Part shown: positions 22,602 through 28,044 of the stretch, piece after piece
Numbering within the stretch: position 1 is the first letter of the stretch
Layout of the letters: each line of letters begins with the position of its first letter
NCBI GenBank assembly: GCA_018712555.1
Contig: DVGT01000027.1
Span: forward strand, 1 to 28,044
Direction of reading: 5' to 3'
Length of the DNA stretch: 28,044 nt
Source of the DNA: Faecimorpha stercoravium
GTDB taxonomy: Bacteria > Bacillota > Clostridia > Lachnospirales > Bianqueaceae
The notes under the pieces: generated by a model
The model's input: only the letters and a program-made list of their open reading frames with translations
Told to the model about the DNA's origin: nothing
The model's database searches: none
Position numbers and translations under genes: made by a program

Positions 22602-25349
22602 TTAGTGAAGTACGACGGCATTGCCATCAGGACCAATGTCAGGATCTTCCTCCATGGTCAATGCCTGGCCTCCCAGCAGCATGCGTTCGGCCGCATCCGG
22701 AGTGAGAGCATCTGCGGGCTGGAATGCGGAACTGCGCATGTATTCCAGGATCTGTGCCAGCAGATACTTTTGCGCCGGGTCGTCTCCCTCCATCTGCAGT
22801 GTGCAGACCAGTGCGCGGCCCGCGCCGACGGTAAATTCGAACATGGCGGCCTGCTTGCGGATGATCTTATAGGAATGGACCGTTTCCAGAATCGGATGAA
22901 ATGGCAGCGGCATATGCTTATCAAAGACGACAGAACAGGCGGGTTCCATCATAGGATAGAACTGAAGATCACACCATCCTTCCTGGGGAAATCCTTCCCA
23001 GACCGGATGATCATGCAGGACGGTGGCAGTTGTACCCAGGGTTCTTCCGGCGTTCAGCTTTCGGAAATGGAGCGGCTGCCAGGACATGTTGAGCGGAGAC
23101 AGGATCAGCGCGCGTCCTCCTGATTGCAGGAAGGGAAGCAGATCAGGATCCGCGTGATGAAATGCACGGATATCCTGCCAGTCCGGCTGGACATCGGGGA
23201 ACAGCCAGAGGCTGTATTGGTTCTCGAGCATATAATCCGGGCCGATGAGACGGAGCGACAGACAGCACGGTTCCGGCTGCGAGAGTGTGGGCGCCGTCAG
23301 GGTGATCTGCTGCAGAAGCGCCCGATCATACAAAGGAACTCGAGAGATATCGTAAGAGGCGGACCCAAACAGGCGCTGACGGGAACCGGTCAGACGAACT
23401 TCCAAAGTGGCGGGTCCTTCTGTATGAGAACCATAGAGGGAAGAGAAGACGGAGAATGTGATCTCTTCGCCGCAACGGTAGTTCCGATGTTCTCCGAGAT
23501 CGGCCAGGACGAGGCTTTCGCCATTATAACGCAGGATCTGGGCAGCATCCTCTCCCGGTTTGTACTCGTGGAATTCATTCAGAATACCGGGGGTATAGCC
23601 GCAGCGATGCCAGTGGCAATCGATGGCGCCCAGATAATCGTAACCGGAGACACCGCGGGTCAGACGCAGAAGTTCGATGTCGAGTTTCCGGAGTACGGCG
23701 CTCCAGTAGCAGGAGTGCCGATAATACAGAGGAGCGGACTCCAGGAGCCCGGCCTCCTGCAGCAGTGCGCGTGCGCCGGAGAAGAGTGAAGTACCGATAC
23801 GGGTTCCCTCATAGCGCTTTTCCAGATCCAGAGGGATATAGGTATCCAGAATGCCCACTTCATGGCTGAGATAGGGCCTTTCATAGAAGGAAATCAGAGG
23901 CTCGAGATCCTGCCAACGAGTTCCGGCTACACCGATTCCGATGTGCTTCTGAGGTTCAAGCACATCACTCATGGCACGCACGCGCACCATCTTTTCCGGA
24001 TCATGTGGGAGAGGCTTCTCGCAGACGTTACCTTCATCAGGCAGCCAGTCTGCTCCGAGCAATGCTTCCATGGGGCTGAACAGGGCGTCTGGAACCAGCT
24101 GCTGCTGGAGTTGCCGGCAGTATTCTAATTGGTCCAGTATAGAATCGGTTAAAGGCACCTCGTTGCCGCCGCAGTAGAGAACGACAGAAGGATGCCGGCG
24201 GCATCGACGGAGAATCTGTTCCCACTGGGTATTGTCGAAACCATTGGGAGCCTCCACCTGTACCATCATACCCAGCTCATCGCAGGCATCCAGATAGGCC
24301 TCATGGGGCGCGGTGGTATGAAAACGAATCCAGTTAAAGCCGATTTCCTGGTATTTTTGAACCGCCTTTCGGTAATAGGCTGTATCCATCGGCGGAGTGC
24401 AGGTCAAGGGGAAATAACCGTGGTCGGTGAGACCCCGAAGCAGGGTCGGCGTTCCGTTGAGCAGGATGGATTGTCCCCGGGTCTGTAAATATCGAATGCC
24501 CAGGCGCCTTGCATACCTGCCGCAGGGCACATTCCCCAGATAAGCCTGCACCTCGAGATGATAAAGGCATGGATTTTGATCTGACCAGGGAGTCAGCCCC
24601 TCTATAGAACAGGCGAAATGATCGGTATCTGACACACCCTCTAGGAGCGCTGGACCCTCCGAGGTTTCTCGGATGCTCCAGTGAAAACGAGGGCTTACTG
24701 AATCCAGTCCCGTTCCCTCTACCTCTACATGCAGGGTATTAAGATCGGGATCCGGATAGGCATGGACATCGGAGATGGCATACTGGGGGCTTGCTTCGAT
24801 ACTGACAGGACCATAGATCCCGGCGCTGAATCCCTTGTAGCCCCTGGTTTCGCAGCTGACCAGGTTCTGACGGAGATTGCTGACTCCCAGGATGATCTCA
24901 TTGGTTTCTCCGGGGCGCAGCATCTTCTGAATCGGCAGACAAAGGCCGGCAAGATGGTTTTGATGCAGGATGATCGGCTGACCATTGATCCATACCGCCA
25001 GATCCATCTTCGCGCCGGCTATGCGCAGCAGGACGACATGATCCTTCCACTGCGCGGGAATCCGGAGCCGCCGTCTATACCAGCCGTTTCCCAGCAAAAA
25101 AGGAAGGGAAGTGTCAAAGGGCTTTCCGCTACCCAGTGGGTATTCGATCTGCCGATAGTTGGGATTGAAACGAACATCGCGGGACCATAGGGACGTATGT
25201 TTCAGACGATCGAGATGGTCGTCCCAGTAGCCGGGAATCGGCATGTCCGTACAAAATTCTTGGTCAGAAGGAAGGGTGTCGAGGTCGAAAGTACGGTCTG
25301 CGCGATATGCGAAATCCCAAAGACCGCAGAGATCCAGATGATAATCCAT
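22602..25349 (-). CDS. GH2-family glycosidase
   Basis: The 915-aa enzyme has the GH2 domain order. A jelly-roll sugar-binding domain (about 1-185; N-G-W-Y-R-R-R, A-V-W-I-N-G-Q and G-F-S-A-G-I-Y-G-P are typical) leads. An immunoglobulin-like domain (about 186-290) and a TIM barrel (about 291-600) follow, with acid/base E397 in G-G-N-E-V-P and nucleophile E497 in Y-L-S-H-E. About 300 C-terminal residues form extra beta domains. GH2 enzymes remove beta-linked galactose, glucuronate, mannose or arabinose; the exact specificity is not readable here. There is no signal peptide, so it acts on imported oligosaccharide. The start follows AAAGGA by 9 nt. It has its own promoter and runs opposite to the sugar-acid operon. 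Confidence 0.88.
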   Translation of the reverse strand: MDYHLDLCGLWDFAYRADRTFDLDTLPSDQEFCTDMPIPGYWDDHLDRLKHTSLWSRDVRFNPNYRQIEYPLGSGKPFDTSLPFLLGNGWYRRRLRIPAQWKDHVVLLRIAGAKMDLAVWINGQPIILHQNHLAGLCLPIQKMLRPGETNEIILGVSNLRQNLVSCETRGYKGFSAGIYGPVSIEASPQYAISDVHAYPDPDLNTLHVEVEGTGLDSVSPRFHWSIRETSEGPALLEGVSDTDHFACSIEGLTPWSDQNPCLYHLEVQAYLGNVPCGRYARRLGIRYLQTRGQSILLNGTPTLLRGLTDHGYFPLTCTPPMDTAYYRKAVQKYQEIGFNWIRFHTTAPHEAYLDACDELGMMVQVEAPNGFDNTQWEQILRRCRRHPSVVLYCGGNEVPLTDSILDQLEYCRQLQQQLVPDALFSPMEALLGADWLPDEGNVCEKPLPHDPEKMVRVRAMSDVLEPQKHIGIGVAGTRWQDLEPLISFYERPYLSHEVGILDTYIPLDLEKRYEGTRIGTSLFSGARALLQEAGLLESAPLYYRHSCYWSAVLRKLDIELLRLTRGVSGYDYLGAIDCHWHRCGYTPGILNEFHEYKPGEDAAQILRYNGESLVLADLGEHRNYRCGEEITFSVFSSLYGSHTEGPATLEVRLTGSRQRLFGSASYDISRVPLYDRALLQQITLTAPTLSQPEPCCLSLRLIGPDYMLENQYSLWLFPDVQPDWQDIRAFHHADPDLLPFLQSGGRALILSPLNMSWQPLHFRKLNAGRTLGTTATVLHDHPVWEGFPQEGWCDLQFYPMMEPACSVVFDKHMPLPFHPILETVHSYKIIRKQAAMFEFTVGAGRALVCTLQMEGDDPAQKYLLAQILEYMRSSAFQPADALTPDAAERMLLGGQALTMEEDPDIGPDGNAVVLH

Positions 25350-25381
25350 TGCGATTCATCCTTTCCGTTATCGTTTTTTTC

Positions 25382-25410
25382 ATTCTATCATCACACTGTT
25401 ATAAAGTCAA
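25382..25410 (-). promoter_or_regulatory. Promoter of the GH2 gene
   Basis: On the minus strand TTGACT (25410-25405), 17-nt spacer and TAGAAT (25387-25382), 32 nt before the start codon. Confidence 0.8.
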
Positions 25411-25513
25411 TAAAAAGAGAAAAATATATTTGTTGGATTGCAAATGTAAGAGTGCTTAGACCGAAGAAAAGAGATCATATTTTACCGGAAATTCATGAAG
25501 AAAAAACGCATCC

Positions 25514-25542
25514 TTTACAGGACTATGATAGATTGATAATAT
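25514..25542 (+). promoter_or_regulatory. Promoter of the small membrane protein gene
   Basis: TTTACA (25514-25519), 17-nt spacer and TAATAT (25537-25542), 27 nt before the ATG. Confidence 0.65.
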
Positions 25543-25569
25543 CCTAATGGTTGAGAGGAGAGACGTGAG

Positions 25570-25917
25570 ATGGATCGGATGTTCTATCTGGAATGGGGCT
25601 TTTGGATGGTGACGGCGATCATTTTGAGCGGTGTCAGGCAGGAGCATGCCGTTTGGATTTGGCGGCTGTTTACCGTGCTCGTGGGTGTGGATCTGGTAGT
25701 ATCCTGTTTCTTAGGGCGCGAATGGTGGAATTTTGGCATGATACTCCTGATGTTGCTATATAGTTTCGGATATCTGCCGTTCAGATCCAGGCAGAGTGTG
25801 TGCCCCCACTGCGGACATCGCCTATTCTACAAGCCGCTGATCGGCAATAGGTGCCCTGACTGCCGCGCATCCTTTATGGCAGACTCACAGATGGAAAGAC
25901 TAGGTCATTGCAAATAA
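25570..25917 (+). CDS. Small membrane protein with C-terminal zinc ribbon
   Basis: The 115-aa protein has two or three hydrophobic segments (about 8-21, 28-47 and 53-71). A cytoplasmic-looking tail follows with C78-x2-C81 and C95-x2-C98, a short zinc-ribbon (C-P-H-C-G and C-P-D-C). A GAGGAG-type site precedes the ATG. It is monocistronic between the GH2 promoter and its own terminator. I do not recognise a functional family; membrane anchoring of a metal-binding knuckle is all that can be said. Confidence 0.7.
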   Translation: MDRMFYLEWGFWMVTAIILSGVRQEHAVWIWRLFTVLVGVDLVVSCFLGREWWNFGMILLMLLYSFGYLPFRSRQSVCPHCGHRLFYKPLIGNRCPDCRASFMADSQMERLGHCK

Positions 25918-25933
25918 CGCAATGGCCTTTTTT
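25903..25933 (+). terminator. Terminator overlapping the stop of the zinc-ribbon gene
   Basis: GGTCATTGC (25903-25911) pairs with GCAATGGCC (25919-25927), including one G-T pair, followed by six T. The TAA stop lies in its loop, so the last codons form the stem. Confidence 0.88.
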
Positions 25934-25992
25934 GTTGCATTGGCGCTGTGATTTCGGGGAAAAATATTTTTGAGAAATTCTTCATATACCTC

Positions 25993-26023
25993 TTGACAAA
26001 TGATACTACGTGTAATATAGTAT
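25993..26023 (+). promoter_or_regulatory. Promoter and PadR-type operator
   Basis: TTGACA (25993-25998), 17-nt spacer and TATAGT (26016-26021). ATACTA (26003-26008) and TAGTAT (26018-26023) form an inverted repeat with a 9-nt centre that covers the -10, fitting autorepression by the PadR protein encoded next. Confidence 0.75.
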
Positions 26024-26045
26024 TATGCGAAAGGGGGTATTCGAA

Positions 26046-26372
26046 ATGGATGCACAGTTAAAACGAGGCGTTCTGGAGATCTGTGTTCTCTCAGTACTGA
26101 CGCGAGGCGAGTCCTATGGGTATCAGATGATCAAGGATCTACCATCCGGCATCGAGGTTTCAGAATCTACCCTGTACCCGGTTCTGAAACGATTGGAAAA
26201 GAACGAATGTGTCACCGTGTATACAGTGGAGCATAACAGTCGTCTCCGAAAGTATTATCGGATTACCGGAAAGGGACAGAAGAAGATTCGGGCATTTCTG
26301 GAAGAATGGAAAGAAATGATGGAGATTTATCATTTTATCGAAAACCAAGTGACAGGAGGAACCGGAGGATGA
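26046..26372 (+). CDS. PadR-family transcriptional regulator
   Basis: This 108-aa protein is a compact PadR winged helix. L-K-R-G-V-L-E-I leads, Y-G-Y-Q-M-I and S-E-S-T-L-Y-P-V-L-K-R-L-E form the DNA-binding helices, the wing ends with R-K-Y-Y-R-I-T-G-K-G, and a C-terminal helix provides dimerisation. ATG 26046 is chosen because AAAGGGGG lies upstream; the ATG at 26025 is inside the promoter. It likely represses its own operon through the inverted repeat at the -10 and releases on membrane or envelope signals. The downstream HAAS/DUF4097 gene overlaps its stop (ATGA), a very common pairing in Firmicutes. Confidence 0.92.
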   Translation: MDAQLKRGVLEICVLSVLTRGESYGYQMIKDLPSGIEVSESTLYPVLKRLEKNECVTVYTVEHNSRLRKYYRITGKGQKKIRAFLEEWKEMMEIYHFIENQVTGGTGG

Positions 26373-27592
26373 AAAAAGCAGAATTTTTAGCATTGCTGCG
26401 GGAGAGGCTTGCGGATTTCTCGAATGAGGATGCTGAAAAGTCAGCAGCATTTTATAGTGAGATGATTGATGACCGGATGGAGGAGGGCATGACAGAGGAG
26501 GAGGCGGTCGCCGCGCTGGGCAGCTTGGACGATATTGTGCGATCTATCCGGCAGGAAGCACATGGAGACAGGGAACCTCAAAGAGACAGGGAGTCTCAAA
26601 GAGATAGGGAACCTCAAAGAGAGGTGAATAGCGCGCCTGTAATGCAGAGCAGGAACCGGCATCTGTCCGTAGCCGGTATCGTTGCTATTGTCATTGGAGT
26701 CGTGGCGCTCATAATTGCTGTCACCATTCTGATGTTTTCGCTGGCTCGTCTGGACGACAATGATGATTATAGATATGTGCAGAATACATCGCAGAACGTT
26801 CAGCAGGTGGATGCAAGCAGTGCAGCACAGAATTCGCAGTCTTCCGACGGCGGCAGCGTAGCCCAGAACTCGCAGGGGACCGCGAACAACAGCATTTCCT
26901 CAAGCGCAGGCTTCACCCGAGAAGAATATCTACTAGATATGTCCTCTGTACAGCAGCTTTCGGTGAGCAGTCTGATTGACGAAATTCGCATCATGCCCGG
27001 AGACGGAACAGAGCTGCGGGTTGTGTATCAGCAGAGCGATACGCTGTGGTATGAAATGCGTCAGGAAAATGGTACACTCTACATCGAACAAAAATCTAGC
27101 CAGGAACAGATCACACGGCAAGGACGAGATGATGATGACTATAAGCTGTGGATTTATCTTCCGCAGGGAGCGGTCACATTGGAGGTATCTACAACGAACG
27201 GCGAAATCGATATCACCAACCTGAGCCTGCCGGAGACCACGATTATGTCCAGCACAAATGGCGATATTGACTTGGCCAATTGTACAGGAAGTACGGTTCA
27301 GATCACGAGTACCAATGGAGACATTGATACAGAAGCTTGTGTCATCAACGACCTGCAGGTCAATAATACAGCAGGCAGCATCGATCTGGAGATCGATGCG
27401 CAGACAGCAACTGTCGTCAATGCCAGCGGCGAGGTCGACGTGAAACTACGCGGTACCAACTCAGATTACACCGTACAAACGCAGACCACTTCCGGCAGAG
27501 CCAAGGCCGGAACGGGAACAGGTTCCAGAATGATTAGCATCACCACGGAAAGCGGTGAGATCGAATACGAATTTGTAAATCACTGGGATTAA
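26369..27592 (+). CDS. HAAS-domain membrane protein with DUF4097 beta-repeat domain
   Basis: The 407-aa product starts with a HAAS (DUF1700-like) helical domain (about 1-65; M-T-E-E-E-A-V-A-A-L-G is typical). A charged 18-nt-repeat-encoded segment (66-85) and one transmembrane helix (about 100-126) follow. A Ser/Asn/Gln-rich linker and an extracellular DUF4097 right-handed beta domain (about 185-407) with recurring T-N-G-D-I-D turns complete it. HAAS proteins are thought to work with PadR regulators in envelope stress sensing; the molecular role is not established. ATG 26369 overlaps the PadR stop and follows GGAGG. Confidence 0.85.
   Translation: MKKAEFLALLRERLADFSNEDAEKSAAFYSEMIDDRMEEGMTEEEAVAALGSLDDIVRSIRQEAHGDREPQRDRESQRDREPQREVNSAPVMQSRNRHLSVAGIVAIVIGVVALIIAVTILMFSLARLDDNDDYRYVQNTSQNVQQVDASSAAQNSQSSDGGSVAQNSQGTANNSISSSAGFTREEYLLDMSSVQQLSVSSLIDEIRIMPGDGTELRVVYQQSDTLWYEMRQENGTLYIEQKSSQEQITRQGRDDDDYKLWIYLPQGAVTLEVSTTNGEIDITNLSLPETTIMSSTNGDIDLANCTGSTVQITSTNGDIDTEACVINDLQVNNTAGSIDLEIDAQTATVVNASGEVDVKLRGTNSDYTVQTQTTSGRAKAGTGTGSRMISITTESGEIEYEFVNHWD
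26565..26618 (+). repeat. Three in-frame 18-bp tandem repeats in the HAAS gene
   Basis: Copies at 26565-26582, 26583-26600 and 26601-26618 each encode a variant of R-E-P-Q-R-D between the HAAS domain and the membrane helix. Whole-codon length means copy-number change would alter linker length without a frameshift. Confidence 0.85.
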
Positions 27593-27601
27593 AATGATGA
27601 G

Positions 27602-27636
27602 GGAGCTGTGATTTTATGTTCACGGCTCCTTTTTTA
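27602..27636 (+). terminator. Terminator of the padR-HAAS operon
   Basis: GGAGCTGTGA (27602-27611) pairs with TCACGGCTCC (27620-27629), one G-T pair, followed by seven T. Confidence 0.92.
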
Positions 27637-27642
27637 TTGGTG

Positions 27643-28044
27643 GCTTAGGGTATCCTTACCTTGAGTCCTCTTGTTTGATTTGGATGGTATTTGGATCGGG
27701 AAAGTATCATCGGAGAATGTAAAATTTTCAATAGATTCTGGCGAGGCGATGATATTGGGGATGGAGGGTAACCCCGCCTCGAGTCCTCTTTCCCTGAGTC
27801 CAGAAAGTATCATCAGGAAATGTAAAATTTACAATGGACTCTGGCGGGGCGATGATACATGGGCAGAGGATACCCGCGCCCGGAGCAAATTCGCCTCCCC
27901 GAGTCCGAAAAGTATCATCAGGAAATGTAAAATTTACAATGGATTTTGGCGGAGAGATGATATTGGGGGATGGAGAATATCCTCGCCTCGAGTCCTCTTT
28001 CCCCGAGCTGAGAAAGTATCATCAGGAAATGTAAAATTTACAAT
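27643..28044. repeat. Tandem array of ~104-bp units, cut by window end
   Basis: Units begin with AAAGTATCATC at 27701, 27804, 27908 and 28013, giving periods of 103, 104 and 105 bp; a degenerate partial copy lies at ~27643-27700. Each full unit has the palindrome TGTAAAATTTACA (27821, 27926, 28030; right arm diverged in the first copy). It is enclosed by TATCATC and GATGATA arms (27705/27748, 27808/27851, 27912/27956), then G/C-rich sequence ending in GAGTCC-like stretches. The fourth copy continues past the window. No gene can be supported in this stretch. Function is unknown. Confidence 0.92.

Noticed and set aside
27834..28034. 66-aa forward open frame in the terminal array
   Set aside because: It is a translation of the tandem repeat, with no ribosome site and a repeated low-information peptide.

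Overview
The window looks like a chromosomal segment of a low-to-moderate GC anaerobic Firmicute, most likely a gut Clostridia/Lachnospiraceae member. The support is strong AGGAGG-type ribosome sites, sigma-A-like promoters, a rubredoxin/ferredoxin pair, an LplB/LplC-type ABC importer without its own ATPase, PadR-HAAS-DUF4097 genes, and an AraC-controlled cluster of intracellular glycosidases. Species cannot be fixed from the sequence alone.

Region 1 (1-5470) is a patchwork of mobile debris beside a tRNA-Leu(CAG) gene. It holds a leftward transposase-like start at the window edge, an N-terminally clipped helix-turn-helix remnant, an intact MmeI-like single-chain restriction-modification enzyme, and the first ~32 codons of a phage tape-measure gene cut off at the restriction gene's terminator. 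A RelB/YoeB toxin-antitoxin pair, the tail of a reverse-strand gene cut by an IS3-family remnant, and a doubly truncated iron alcohol dehydrogenase follow.

Region 2 (5500-6770) is a two-gene redox operon encoding a protein with two rubredoxin-like knuckles and a two-cluster ferredoxin. It is followed by a ~690-bp tandem array (6797-7488) of 73- or 84-bp units made of nested palindromes.

Region 3 (7645-25410) is a glycan-utilisation locus. A three-gene operon encodes a GH29 alpha-L-fucosidase, a GH42 beta-galactosidase and a 903-aa probable glycosidase of uncertain family. A divergent AraC regulator, two permeases and a lipoprotein binding protein follow. Next comes a five-gene operon: RraA-like aldolase, split UxaA-type sugar-acid dehydratase, SDR dehydrogenase and a possible NodB-fold protein. 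A convergent GH2 enzyme closes the locus. None of the glycosidases has a visible signal peptide, so the model is import of oligosaccharides followed by cytoplasmic hydrolysis. The dehydrogenase, dehydratase and aldolase genes could form a non-phosphorylating route for a released sugar, with L-fucose the leading candidate because an alpha-L-fucosidase is present. That substrate assignment is inference.

Region 4 (25510-28044) holds a small membrane zinc-ribbon protein, a PadR regulator with a clear operator, a HAAS/DUF4097 membrane protein, and a second intergenic array of ~104-bp repeats running off the window end.
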